Origin: Phycisphaerales bacterium
GTDB taxonomy: Bacteria; Planctomycetota; Phycisphaerae; Phycisphaerales; UBA1924
Length of the DNA: 64,000 nt
Reading direction: 5' to 3'
NCBI GenBank assembly: GCA_040221175.1
Contig: JAVJVK010000011.1
Location: forward strand, 52,059 to 116,058
The translations under genes and the position numbers were made by a program. How positions within the stretch are numbered: position 1 is the stretch's first letter; every line of letters begins with the position of its first letter. Positions 43,016-52,033 of this stretch are shown here, in pieces. A model generated the notes under the pieces. The model was not told the origin of the DNA and ran no database searches. It saw only the letters and a list, made by a program, of their open reading frames with translations.

Positions 43016-44038
43016 GTGCCGCCCCCAGGTGACAATTCCGGCGATCTTCCGAACACGACCCGATCAGGCGGGCGGTCCGTGCTGACCATCGGCGTGTTCG
43101 ATGGCGTGCACCTGGGCCACCGGAAGCTGATCGAGACCGCCAGGGCCATCGCCGACGGGCTGGATGGGGAGCCCGGAACCCCCCCGGGAGGGGCTCGCGT
43201 CGTCGCCCTCGCGTTCGAGCCCTCGCCCAAGGCCGTGCTCGACCCCGAGCACGCGCCGCCCCGATTGACCGGCTTCGAGGACCGGGCCGACCGCTTGCTG
43301 GACGCCGGGGCCGACGAGGTGCTGCGCCTCGAACCCTCGAAGGATCTCTTGGGGCTGGCGCCCGAGCGGTTCGTCGACGACGTGCTGATGCCCATGCATC
43401 CGGCGGCGATCGTCGAAGGATCGGACTTCCGGTTCGGCGCCAAGCGCGCGGGCGACGTGGGGACGCTGGCCGAATTGGGTGAATCCAGGGGCTTCTCGGT
43501 GCGGATCGTCGAGCCGGTCGAGGTTTCGCTGAACGACCAGAGCGTGGTGGCCGCCAGCAGCAGCCGCGTGCGGTGGCTGCTGGCCCACGGCCGCGTGGCC
43601 GACGCCGGGCGTGTGCTGGGCCGCGCGTACGAGATGGTGGGGACGGTCGTGCAGGGCGACCAGCGCGGGCGGACGATCGGCTTCCCGACGGCGAACCTGG
43701 CGAGCGACCAGACGCCGCCGGGCGAGGGCGTGTACGCGTGCATCGCGACGCTGGAGGATGGCCGGGCTGTTCCCTGCGCCGCCAACGTCGGCGAGCGCCC
43801 GACCTTCGACGGCGCCGAGCGCCGCGTCGAGGCGCACCTGATCGGGTACCAGCGCGGGCGCGACGAGCCCGAGTACGGCTGGCCGCTGCGGCTGGCCTTC
43901 GTCTCGCGCCTGCGCGACCAGGTCCGCTTCGATGGAGTCGAACACCTGACGGCCCAGCTCGCGCGCGACGTGCAGCGCGCGAACGAACTCTTGTCGACGA
44001 CCGTGCCCTCGTGGCAGGAAATGGAACAGAACGCATGA
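43016..44038 (+). CDS. ribF: Riboflavin kinase / FAD synthetase
   Basis: A 340-residue bifunctional enzyme that phosphorylates riboflavin to FMN and adenylylates FMN to FAD. The N-terminal nucleotidyltransferase motif is GVFDGVHLGHRKL (about 24-36), and GRTIGFPTANL marks the C-terminal kinase. The GTG at 43016 adds about 20 residues before the first strand; GTG 43079 is an alternative. It overlaps the next gene by 4 bp and heads a three-gene operon. Confidence 0.93.
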   Translation: MPPPGDNSGDLPNTTRSGGRSVLTIGVFDGVHLGHRKLIETARAIADGLDGEPGTPPGGARVVALAFEPSPKAVLDPEHAPPRLTGFEDRADRLLDAGADEVLRLEPSKDLLGLAPERFVDDVLMPMHPAAIVEGSDFRFGAKRAGDVGTLAELGESRGFSVRIVEPVEVSLNDQSVVAASSSRVRWLLAHGRVADAGRVLGRAYEMVGTVVQGDQRGRTIGFPTANLASDQTPPGEGVYACIATLEDGRAVPCAANVGERPTFDGAERRVEAHLIGYQRGRDEPEYGWPLRLAFVSRLRDQVRFDGVEHLTAQLARDVQRANELLSTTVPSWQEMEQNA

Positions 44039-45081
44039 GCAGCGCCACGGAGAGCCCCGCCTACGAGTCGACCGTCTCGCCGAAGGAATTGGCCGAATGG
44101 CTGCGCGAGGCGGGCCGGCTGCTGGTCATCTGCCACACGCGGCCCGACGGCGACGCGGTGGGCAGCACCCTGGCGATCGCGCGGGCGGCAAAGATGGCCG
44201 GCGTGCAGGTCCAGCTTGCCTACGCGGGCGAACTGCCGCCCTGGATGGACGAGATATTGGGCGAGGCGAGCTGGGTGCACCTCGACGCCGGCGACCCGCC
44301 GGCGGCGTTCGATCGTTGTTTAGTCTGCGACACCGGCGCCTGGAGCCAGCTTGAGCCATACAAACCCTGGATCGCGGGCAAGGCGGACCGGGTGGCCGTG
44401 CTGGACCACCATCGCAGCGGCTCGCCGGACCTGGCCGAGGCGCGATTGATCGACAGCGACGCCGCCGCGGCGTGCGAGATGGCCGCCGAGGTCTGCACGC
44501 TGCTCCTGGGGATCGAGCGCGCCAGCGACCTGCCGGTGGACATCGCCGAGCCGCTCATGCTCGGGCTGGGCACGGACACCGGCTGGTTCCGCCATCCCAG
44601 CGTGACGCCCCACGTGCTGCGTTTGGCGGCCGATCTGGTCCAGGCCGGGGCCGAGCATCCCAGGCTCGTGAAGATGACGATGCTGAGCGACCCCATCCAG
44701 CGCCTGAAGCTGATGAGCAAGGCGCTCGGCTCGCTGAGCCTCCACGAGGACCTGGGCGTCGCGGTCGTGCGGGTGCACGCCGAGGACATCACGAGCATCG
44801 GGGCGAGCGTGGGCATGACCAGCGGGTTTGCCGACCCGGCGCTCGCGGTCAAGAGCGTGCGCGTGGCGATCGTGCTGGTCGAGCTGCCGCCCGAGGGCGA
44901 CGGCACGAAGAAGGTCAAGATCAGCATGCGCAGCAAGGTGGGCGGCCCGGACGTCGCGAAGCTGGCCGGCGCGTTCGGCGGTGGCGGGCATATCCGCGCC
45001 GCGGGCGCGCGCAGCGAATTGAGCCTCGACGAGACGGAGAAGAAGCTGCTCGAGCTGATCGCCCAGGACGCGTCCTCATGA
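44035..45081 (+). CDS. DHH/DHHA1 phosphoesterase, NrnA-like
   Basis: A 348-residue protein with the DHH-family motifs HTRPDGDAVGS, VLDHHRSG and GTDTGWFR and the C-terminal DHHA1 glycine motif GAFGGGGHIRAAG. This is the layout of nanoRNase/pAp phosphatase NrnA, which degrades short oligoribonucleotides and 3'-phosphoadenosine 5'-phosphate (pAp). A sulfotransferase, a class of enzyme that produces pAp, is encoded two genes downstream. It overlaps ribF upstream and the methyltransferase downstream by 4 bp each. Confidence 0.9.
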   Translation: MSSATESPAYESTVSPKELAEWLREAGRLLVICHTRPDGDAVGSTLAIARAAKMAGVQVQLAYAGELPPWMDEILGEASWVHLDAGDPPAAFDRCLVCDTGAWSQLEPYKPWIAGKADRVAVLDHHRSGSPDLAEARLIDSDAAAACEMAAEVCTLLLGIERASDLPVDIAEPLMLGLGTDTGWFRHPSVTPHVLRLAADLVQAGAEHPRLVKMTMLSDPIQRLKLMSKALGSLSLHEDLGVAVVRVHAEDITSIGASVGMTSGFADPALAVKSVRVAIVLVELPPEGDGTKKVKISMRSKVGGPDVAKLAGAFGGGGHIRAAGARSELSLDETEKKLLELIAQDASS

Positions 45082-45869
45082 GCGAGCGAGGCCCGCAGAA
45101 GGCCAAGCCGGGGCCGCCCCGCTGGCAGGACGTCGCCGGCGACCCCAAGGTGCGCCCGGGCAAGCGCCCGCCCATGCGACCCATGACCACGACCTTGTGG
45201 GCCTACCCAAGCCAGCACTACGACGGCGCCAAGACCGTCCAGGGCGACAAGACGTACACCGGCGGCACGCCGAGCTGGGTGATCTGGCAGCTTCTGGACC
45301 GATACACGCGTGAGGGCGACGTCGTGCTCGACCCTATGTGCGGCGGCGGCACGACCCTGGACGTGTGCGCCGACATGGGCCGCAAGGGCATCGGCTACGA
45401 CCTGGTCCCCAGCCGACCGGACATCAAGCAGGCCGACGCGCGCGAGCTGCCGGTGAAGGATGCATCGGTCGACTTCGTCTTCCTCGACCCGCCCTACTCG
45501 ACCCACATCGACTACAGCAACCACCCCGACTGCATCGGCAAGCTCGATTCGAGCGAGGCGGCGTACTACGAGGCGATGGCGGGCGTGTTCGACGAGGTCT
45601 ACCGCGTGCTGAAGGACCGGCGGTACATGGCCGTCTATGTCAGCGACTCGTGGCGCAAGCAGAAGGGCGTGGCCGGCGGCACCTTCATGCCCATCGGCTT
45701 CGAGCTGTTTGCGATGCTGCGGGAGAACTTCCGGCCCATCGACATCGTGTGCGTCGTGCGGCGCAACGCGAAATTAAGGCAAGGAAACCGCCACATGGCG
45801 GCGGCGAAGGACAACTTCTTCATCCGGGGGTTCAACTATCTGCTGATCTTCAAGAAGGAAGCGGGCTGA
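45078..45869 (+). CDS. Orphan site-specific DNA methyltransferase
   Basis: A 263-residue SAM-dependent methylase. The SAM-binding motif DPMCGGGTT is at 85-93 and the catalytic DPPY at 137-140, so motif I precedes motif IV, unlike the common beta-class order. No specificity or restriction gene is nearby. It overlaps the DHH gene by 4 bp and is thus part of the ribF operon. The DPPY motif indicates amino-methylation of adenine or cytosine (N6 or N4); an RNA substrate cannot be excluded. Confidence 0.82.
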   Translation: MSERGPQKAKPGPPRWQDVAGDPKVRPGKRPPMRPMTTTLWAYPSQHYDGAKTVQGDKTYTGGTPSWVIWQLLDRYTREGDVVLDPMCGGGTTLDVCADMGRKGIGYDLVPSRPDIKQADARELPVKDASVDFVFLDPPYSTHIDYSNHPDCIGKLDSSEAAYYEAMAGVFDEVYRVLKDRRYMAVYVSDSWRKQKGVAGGTFMPIGFELFAMLRENFRPIDIVCVVRRNAKLRQGNRHMAAAKDNFFIRGFNYLLIFKKEAG

Positions 45870-45875
45870 GTCGCC

Positions 45876-46613
45876 ATGGATCGTCCGCTCTTCATCACGA
45901 CCATCCCCAAGGCGGGTACCTACTTCATGGCTGCGCTGCTGCGCGAGCTTGGCCTGCGTGATCTGCGGCGGCACGTCTATCCCGACTGCTACCACGACTA
46001 TGGCCAGGCGTTCTACAAGGACGGAGGTCGCGGCATTCCCAAGGAGATCAAGCGGCCCATCGAGGCCTTCGCCGAGGACGCCGGGCCGGGTGGCTTCGCG
46101 GTGGGGCACCTGCACTGCGGCGATCGCGAGCGGGCGGCGCTGTCGGGCTGTCGCGTGGTGTACCTGGTGCGTGAGCTGCGTTCGGCGATCGTGTCGTCCA
46201 TGCGCTTCGAGGCCTATACCGGCCGGGACACCCGCGCGTGGACGAGGGTCGAGGACCCGCGCGAGCGGCTTCTGGGCTACCTGGAGCACCACGACATCGT
46301 GCTCTATCGCGCCCGGCACACCGCCGATTGGCGGTGGCACGCGAACCTGACGCTGGACTTTGCAGAGCTCCGCCGCCCGGCGGTCGTCGAGCGGCTCATC
46401 GGCTGGCTGGGGGCCCCGCGTGGCGACGCGGCGGCGGCGATCGAGGCCGCCCGCGGCCAGGACACGCTCACGCGCGTTCCGCCCGACGAGCGGGGGTACT
46501 GGTCCGGTCCGGCCGAGGATTGGTTCGTTCGCCACGGCGGACCGGCCCTGAACGAGGCGCTGGGCTACGACGACGACGCGGCCCGGGCAGCGATCCGACG
46601 GGCCGAGGGCTGA
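45876..46613 (+). CDS. Sulfotransferase-like protein
   Basis: A 245-residue protein with the PAPS-binding P-loop-like motif TIPKAGTYFM (9-18) and VVYLVRELRSAIVSS, corresponding to the 3'-phosphate-binding segment of sulfotransferases. It would transfer sulfate from PAPS to an unknown acceptor and release pAp. It starts 6 bp after the methyltransferase gene, so it may be co-transcribed with the ribF operon. Confidence 0.82.
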   Translation: MDRPLFITTIPKAGTYFMAALLRELGLRDLRRHVYPDCYHDYGQAFYKDGGRGIPKEIKRPIEAFAEDAGPGGFAVGHLHCGDRERAALSGCRVVYLVRELRSAIVSSMRFEAYTGRDTRAWTRVEDPRERLLGYLEHHDIVLYRARHTADWRWHANLTLDFAELRRPAVVERLIGWLGAPRGDAAAAIEAARGQDTLTRVPPDERGYWSGPAEDWFVRHGGPALNEALGYDDDAARAAIRRAEG

Positions 46614-46671
46614 AGAGCCGGTCGGGCGTCCGCGCACGCGGGGCGGCAACGGCGCGGAGTGCGCGACGGGC

Positions 46672-46677
46672 TAGCAT
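46672..46677 (+). promoter_or_regulatory. Predicted leaderless -10 element (gene 46683)
   Basis: TAGCAT, 5 nt before the ATG at 46683; no Shine-Dalgarno sequence. Confidence 0.55.
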
Positions 46678-46682
46678 CGGCC

Positions 46683-48197
46683 ATGAAGCGAGCCGCCGTC
46701 CTGTTGCTGTCGTGCCTGCTGCCCATCGCCGCCTGCGCCCAGACGGGCGAGCGTGCCGAGCCCCAGCCGACCGTCCCGCCGGGCGAGTCTCCGCTGGATC
46801 GCTACACCGCTGCGCGCGATGACTCGTTCGCGTGGAAGGTCGTCAAGGCCTACGCCGGCGGCGCCGGGCGCGAGGACCTGACGGGGTTCGCCATCGACCT
46901 GACCAGCCAGACCTGGCGCACCGAGGGCGAAGTTGATTACCCCGAGTGGACCCACATGATGCAGGTCGTCGTGCCCGATTCCCCGCGGCACGACACGGCC
47001 CTGCTGCTGGTGGGCGGCGGGCAACGCCAGTCGCTGCCGCCCGAGCGGCTCCAGGAGGAGCTGTGGATCATCGCCGAGGCGACGGGCACCATCGTCGCCG
47101 CCGTGCCCAACGTGCCCAACCAGCCGCTGTCGCTGCCCGAGCCCGACGGGACGCTGGGCGACATCCGCTTCGAGGATGACCTGCTGGCCGAGAGCTGGGT
47201 CGTCGCCAAGCGGACCGGCGATGACGGCTGGGTGATCCATCTGGCGATGGTCGAGTCGGTCGTCGCGGCGATGGATGCTCTCCAGGCCTTCGCCCGGACC
47301 GAGGAGGCCGGCGGGCACGCCATCGAGGGCTTCGTGGTCTCGGGCGGCAGCAAGCGTGGGTGGACGACCTGGCTGACGGCCGCCGTCGACGACCGCGTCG
47401 AGGCCATCATCCCGATGGTCATCGACACGCTGAACCTTCCTGCGACCATGCGCCACCACTACGGGGCCTACGGCTTCTTCGCCCCGGCCATCGGCGACTA
47501 CGCGGGGCGGAACCTGATGCAGCAACTCGACACGCCCTTCGGCGAGCGCTTGCGGCGGATCGTCGACCCGTACCTGTTCCGCGACCGGCTGACCATGCCG
47601 AAGTTCGTGCTGAACACCAGCGGCGACGAGTACTTCCTGCCCGACACGCCGCGCTACTGGATCGACGACCTGCCCGGTGAAACGAGGCTGCGCATCGTGC
47701 CCAACTGGGACCACGCCATCGACCGCAGCGGCGACGCGATCTTCAGCGCCATCGGCTTCTACGAGGCGATCCTGTGCGAGGTCGAGCTGCCCTCGCTCAA
47801 CGTCGAGGTCATCGAAGACACCGGCGACGCCGTCGAGTGGGTGATGGAGGTGGTGATCCCCGACGAGCGCGTGCACCTGCGCCGCCTGACGCTGTGGCCC
47901 GCGACCAATCCCGACGCCCGCGACTTCCGCGAGGAGGTCGTCGGCAAGCCCTTCCGCATGCGGATGCTGACGCCCGAGGAAGACGGCCCGCACGCGGGCA
48001 GGTACCGCGTGCGCATCGAGAAGCCCGAGGCCGGCTACACGGCCTTCTTCGTCGAGGACCGCTACGACGTGCAGGGCCAGAACCTGCCGCTGGTGTTCAC
48101 CACGCAGGTGCAGATCATCCCAGACGTGCTCGAGCATGCGTTCGAGGTTGAGGGTGACGCCGCCGAAGGCGAGCAGCCGGTGCCGGTCGATCCCTGA
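46683..48197 (+). CDS. PhoPQ-activated protein-like (PqaA) secreted hydrolase
   Basis: With the ATG at 46683 the protein has 504 residues and an N-terminal lipoprotein-like signal (LLLSCLLPIAAC). The alpha/beta-hydrolase core has the nucleophile elbow VSGGSKRGW (Ser near residue 222), a downstream acidic residue in NTSGDEYF and a histidine in NWDHA, as in the PhoPQ-activated pathogenicity-related family. Members are secreted and their substrates are unknown. An in-frame upstream ATG (46659) is less likely, because the leaderless -10 element fits 46683. Confidence 0.88.
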   Translation: MKRAAVLLLSCLLPIAACAQTGERAEPQPTVPPGESPLDRYTAARDDSFAWKVVKAYAGGAGREDLTGFAIDLTSQTWRTEGEVDYPEWTHMMQVVVPDSPRHDTALLLVGGGQRQSLPPERLQEELWIIAEATGTIVAAVPNVPNQPLSLPEPDGTLGDIRFEDDLLAESWVVAKRTGDDGWVIHLAMVESVVAAMDALQAFARTEEAGGHAIEGFVVSGGSKRGWTTWLTAAVDDRVEAIIPMVIDTLNLPATMRHHYGAYGFFAPAIGDYAGRNLMQQLDTPFGERLRRIVDPYLFRDRLTMPKFVLNTSGDEYFLPDTPRYWIDDLPGETRLRIVPNWDHAIDRSGDAIFSAIGFYEAILCEVELPSLNVEVIEDTGDAVEWVMEVVIPDERVHLRRLTLWPATNPDARDFREEVVGKPFRMRMLTPEEDGPHAGRYRVRIEKPEAGYTAFFVEDRYDVQGQNLPLVFTTQVQIIPDVLEHAFEVEGDAAEGEQPVPVDP

Positions 48198-48209
48198 GCC
48201 CGGCGGGCC

Positions 48210-50507
48210 CTACGGGCAGCCGGCGTCGAAGGCGTTCTGAAAGGCGAGGAAGTCGAAGAGAGTGAGCGAACCGTCGCCGTCGAAGTCGGCGATGGGGTCG
48301 CCGGCGTCGAAGAGGTTCTGGAAGGCCAGGAAGTCGAAGATGGTGAGGACGCCGTCGGCGTCGAGGTCGGCTGGGCATGGGCCGGGCGGGCAGCGGTGGG
48401 GCAGGATGGCCACGACCCCGACCCCGAAGCTGGACACGAAGATGTCGGGCAGGCCCGCGCCGCGAACGTCGGCGACGGCCAGGCTATCGCTGCACGAGCC
48501 CTCGGGGATGTAGAGCGACGACGACTCGAAGGCGAGGCCGCCGCCCGCGTGCGAGGTATTGAAGAACACGCCCGACCCAAACACGATGTCGGTCTTCCCG
48601 TCTCCATCGACATCCGCGAGTGCGACGTCGCAGGCATCGGTGCCAGCGGGGAACGTTGCCGAGGGGCCGAAGGTGCCGTCGCCGTTGCCCAGGCTGACCC
48701 GGACGCGAACGGTCTCGCCGGTGATCAGGTCGATCGCACCGTCTTGGTCCACGTCGCCCAGAGTCGTGCCGTAGCCATGGCCCGGCACCGTGGGCGCCAG
48801 AACGAACTCGCCGTCGCCCCGGTTTCGCAGAACGCCCGCGCCATCCCGGGTACCGACGACGGCGTCCAGGTCGCCGTCTCCATCGATGTCCGCCAGGCTC
48901 ACGCGGCCCGGCGCGTCGCCAACCGGGTAGATCCGTCCGGGCATGAACGCGCCGTCGTTCTCGAAGATGTAGAGCAGGTTAAAGTCTCCGCGAGCGACGG
49001 CGGCCACGTCCAGGTCGCCATCGCCGTCGATGTCTCCGAGCGCGAGATTGCGGCACTCTTCCACGCCCGACAAGAGGATCGGGCGATCCAGGGCGCCCGT
49101 TCCATCGTTGTACATCACGATGACGCGATTGGCCGCTGGCATGGCGACCGCCACGTCGATGTCGCCATCGGCGTCGATGTCGCCCAGGGCGAGCCTTCCG
49201 GGCTGGAAGCCGGCTACGAAGGTCTGCATCGGCTGCAACGTGCCATCGTCGTTCAACGCGATCCCGACGCGATGTTCGTCGAAGAGCGTCGTCACGAGGT
49301 CCGGGTCGCCATCGCCGTCCATGTCGGCGAACGCGATGGGGCCTGGGTAGGCGCTGCCGATGTCTCCGGGCTGGTAGACGCTGTACGTCTCGAGCCCGCC
49401 CAGGCCGTCACCGTCGATCGCGACGAGGCGGCCGCCCTTGAGCGTGAAGAGGTCGAGGTCCGCATCCCCGTCGCCATCGGCCCAGACGACCTGCTCGGCC
49501 TCGATCGGGGCGATGTCGGTTCGGGGCGTGAACTGGCCGAGGCCGTCGTTCTCCAGCACCCGTGCGGGACCAAATCCCAAGAGCGGGGCGAGCGCGAGGT
49601 CGGTGTCGCCGTCGGCGTCGAAGTCGCCCGCCGCGATGGACTGGTATTGTCGGCTGGGATCGACCGCCAACTGCAGCGGGAAGGTTCCATCGCCGGCGCC
49701 CAGGAGCAGCGAGACCCCGCCCACCCCCTGGCCGCTCACCGCCGCGTCGAGATGCCCGTCGCCGTTTGCGTCGAAAAGTGTGATGTCGTCGGGATTTCGT
49801 CCGCCGGCCGGCCGTCGCTCCACAACCGCGAACGCGCCCGCGCCGTCGTTGGCCAGCACGACGAACTCGCCATAGAAATCGGCGAAAACCAAGTCCATGT
49901 CGCCGTCGCCGTCGGCATCTCCGGCGGCCATCACGCTGGCCGAATCGCCCACGGCGTACCTGACCTGGGGACCGAATGTGCCGTCTCCGCGATTGAGCAG
50001 GATGGAGACATCGCCGCTTAGGGCGTTGTTGACCGCGATATCCAGGTCGCCATCGCCGTCGAGGTCCTGGATGTCCACGCCACGAGGCAGGGCGCCCACG
50101 GCCAGGATCACGGGGTCCGCCAGGCCGCCATCGCCATCGTTCAAGAGTAACGCGATGTCGCCGATGCGTTGCAGAGCGGCGACCACGTCCAGATCGCCAT
50201 CGCCATCGATGTCGCCCGCGTTCAATCGGAACGCTTCACCCGGTGTGTCAAAGAAGACCGGACTGGCATAGGAGCCACTGCCGAGCCCGAGCGTCAACCA
50301 CACGCCGAACGAACCGCTGCAGGTGACGACATCGGTGATGCCGTCGCCATTGAAGTCGGCGGCAAGCAGATCCTCGGCCTGCACACCGCCCACTGGAAAG
50401 GTCTGGCCGGGATAGAGCGGCCCGGGGCAACCTTGGGCCCAAGCCACGTGGCCGGGCATGATCGCCGCGAGCGTCACCAGGATAGCCAGACCCGTTGCTT
50501 TGTCCAC
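48210..50507 (-). CDS. Secreted FG-GAP repeat protein with two dockerin-like repeats
   Basis: The GTG at 50507 (GGAGGAGG 6 nt upstream) gives 765 residues with a signal peptide (LAILVTLAAIMPGHVAWAQ). About a dozen FG-GAP/VCBS blocks (DGDGDLD(V/I)(A/V) calcium-binding loops) form a predicted beta-propeller. The C-terminus holds two Ca-binding repeats, LDADGVLTIFDFLAFQNLFDAG and FDGDGSLTLFDFLAFQNAF (each shown in part), ending AGCP: the GC-type dockerin described from Phycisphaerales. It probably binds other cell-surface or secreted proteins. Confidence 0.9.
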   Translation of the reverse strand: MDKATGLAILVTLAAIMPGHVAWAQGCPGPLYPGQTFPVGGVQAEDLLAADFNGDGITDVVTCSGSFGVWLTLGLGSGSYASPVFFDTPGEAFRLNAGDIDGDGDLDVVAALQRIGDIALLLNDGDGGLADPVILAVGALPRGVDIQDLDGDGDLDIAVNNALSGDVSILLNRGDGTFGPQVRYAVGDSASVMAAGDADGDGDMDLVFADFYGEFVVLANDGAGAFAVVERRPAGGRNPDDITLFDANGDGHLDAAVSGQGVGGVSLLLGAGDGTFPLQLAVDPSRQYQSIAAGDFDADGDTDLALAPLLGFGPARVLENDGLGQFTPRTDIAPIEAEQVVWADGDGDADLDLFTLKGGRLVAIDGDGLGGLETYSVYQPGDIGSAYPGPIAFADMDGDGDPDLVTTLFDEHRVGIALNDDGTLQPMQTFVAGFQPGRLALGDIDADGDIDVAVAMPAANRVIVMYNDGTGALDRPILLSGVEECRNLALGDIDGDGDLDVAAVARGDFNLLYIFENDGAFMPGRIYPVGDAPGRVSLADIDGDGDLDAVVGTRDGAGVLRNRGDGEFVLAPTVPGHGYGTTLGDVDQDGAIDLITGETVRVRVSLGNGDGTFGPSATFPAGTDACDVALADVDGDGKTDIVFGSGVFFNTSHAGGGLAFESSSLYIPEGSCSDSLAVADVRGAGLPDIFVSSFGVGVVAILPHRCPPGPCPADLDADGVLTIFDFLAFQNLFDAGDPIADFDGDGSLTLFDFLAFQNAFDAGCP

Positions 50508-50625
50508 TTTCGCCCTCCTCCGTTCCGATAGGCTAACCGAAGCCGTGCGAACGTGCAACGGGAATATCCTGGATGATCTTCGCTCGAGTTCTTGCCGCGA
50601 GACCGTGAGCCGAGTCACCCACCTG

Positions 50626-51972
50626 CTATCCATGACCCGGTAATGCAAACCGCCCGCACAACCCCCGCACCTCCTCGCGCACCTTGCTCGCCTCGCGGTC
50701 CAGCTCGCCCTTGAGCCCGGCGGTCAGCACGCGGTCGATCATGCCGGCGACCTGCTGCATCTCATGCTCGCCGAAGCCGCGGGTGGTGACGGCGGCGGCG
50801 CCTAAACGAATCCCGCTGGTGGTCTTGGGCGGGCGGGGGTCCTGGGGCACGCCGTTCTTGTTGCAGATGATGCCGGCGGCCTCGAGCCACTGCTCGGCGT
50901 CCAGGCCGGTGAGCTCGTCGCTCTTGCCGCGCAGGTCGACGAGCATGAGGTGGTTGTCGGTGCCACCGCTGGTGATGCGATAGTCCTTGCTCGCCAGCGC
51001 GCCGGCGAGGGCGTGCGCGTTCTTGATCACGTTCTTCGCGTAGGTCTTGAATTCGGGCTGCAACGCCTCACCAAACGCAATCGCCTTGGCGGTAATGATG
51101 TGCATGAGCGGGCCGCCCTGCATGCCCGGGAAGACGGCGCGGTTGAGCTTCTTGGAAAGCTCCTCGTCGTTGGTCATGATCAGCCCGCCACGCGGCCCGC
51201 GCAGGGTCTTGTGCGTGGTGGTCGTGACGACGTGGGCGTGGGGGAAGGGGGACGGGTGCTCGCCCGCGGCCACGAGCCCGGCGATATGGGCGATGTCGGC
51301 GAAGAGGATGGCGCCGACTTCATCTGCGATCTCCCGGAACTTCTTGAAGTCGATCACGCGCGGGTAGGCCGAGTAGCCGCACATGAGCACCTTGGGCTTG
51401 TGCTCCAGGCAGACCTCGCGGACCTTGTCGTAGTCGATGCGCTCGAAGTCGGGGTGGGATTCGTCGTAGTGCAGCGGGTAGTGCACCGGCTTGAACCACT
51501 TGCCGCTCATGTTGACCTTCAGGCCGTGGCTCAGGTGCCCGCCGTCGGCGAGAACTAAGGACGCGAAGGTGTCGCCCGGCTGGAGCAGCGCCAGGAAGGC
51601 TGCCGCGTTGGCCTGGGCGCCCGAGTGCGGCTGCACGTTGGCAAAGTTGCAGCCGAAGAGCTGCTTGGCGCGGTCGATGGCCAGCTGCTCGACGGCGTCG
51701 TGGTTCACGCAGCCGCCGTAGTAGCGGGCGCTCGGATAGCCCTCGGCGTACTTGTTGGTCATGCACGTGCCCGCGGCGGCCATGACGGCGGGCGAGGCGT
51801 GGTTCTCGCTGGCGATCAGCTCGATGGTGCTCGCCTGCCGCTCGCCCTCGGCGTCGAGGATGGCGGCGACGTCGGGGTCCTGCGAGCGGATGAGTTCGAC
51901 GGCGGCCGAGTGGGCGTCGGCGGGTGCGGCGTTGGCAGCGGTAGGGGCGGCGGTCGTGGTCGTCGGGGTCAT
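50626..51972 (-). CDS. glyA: Serine hydroxymethyltransferase
   Basis: A 448-residue PLP enzyme converting serine and tetrahydrofolate to glycine and methylene-tetrahydrofolate. The PLP-binding lysine is in [16 protein letters not shown], and the N-terminal [10 protein letters not shown] is the family hallmark. An about 30-residue Ala/Thr-rich N-terminal extension precedes the core. The start at 51972 has TACACT 5 nt upstream and no Shine-Dalgarno sequence. It diverges from the ALDH gene at 52034, 61 bp away. Confidence 0.96.
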   Translation of the reverse strand: MTPTTTTAAPTAANAAPADAHSAAVELIRSQDPDVAAILDAEGERQASTIELIASENHASPAVMAAAGTCMTNKYAEGYPSARYYGGCVNHDAVEQLAIDRAKQLFGCNFANVQPHSGAQANAAAFLALLQPGDTFASLVLADGGHLSHGLKVNMSGKWFKPVHYPLHYDESHPDFERIDYDKVREVCLEHKPKVLMCGYSAYPRVIDFKKFREIADEVGAILFADIAHIAGLVAAGEHPSPFPHAHVVTTTTHKTLRGPRGGLIMTNDEELSKKLNRAVFPGMQGGPLMHIITAKAIAFGEALQPEFKTYAKNVIKNAHALAGALASKDYRITSGGTDNHLMLVDLRGKSDELTGLDAEQWLEAAGIICNKNGVPQDPRPPKTTSGIRLGAAAVTTRGFGEHEMQQVAGMIDRVLTAGLKGELDREASKVREEVRGLCGRFALPGHG

Positions 51973-51977
51973 GGTGC

Positions 51978-51983
51978 AGTGTA
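51978..51983 (-). promoter_or_regulatory. Predicted leaderless -10 element (glyA)
   Basis: TACACT on the minus strand, 5 nt before the ATG. The divergent promoter of the ALDH gene lies only about 40 bp away. Confidence 0.6.
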
Positions 51984-52022
51984 GGGCGAAGCGGCCGCGA
52001 AACCCGCGTGCCGGCGGGGATC

Positions 52023-52028
52023 TACAGT
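52023..52028 (+). promoter_or_regulatory. Predicted leaderless -10 element (ALDH gene)
   Basis: TACAGT, 5 nt before the GTG at 52034; no Shine-Dalgarno sequence. It supports the GTG as the start codon. Confidence 0.6.
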
Positions 52029-52033
52029 GCCCG

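Noticed and set aside
39688..43032. A 1114-codon plus-strand frame opposite putA
   Set aside because: The composition is His/Val/Gly-rich with no domain, and the opposite strand encodes a clear PutA.
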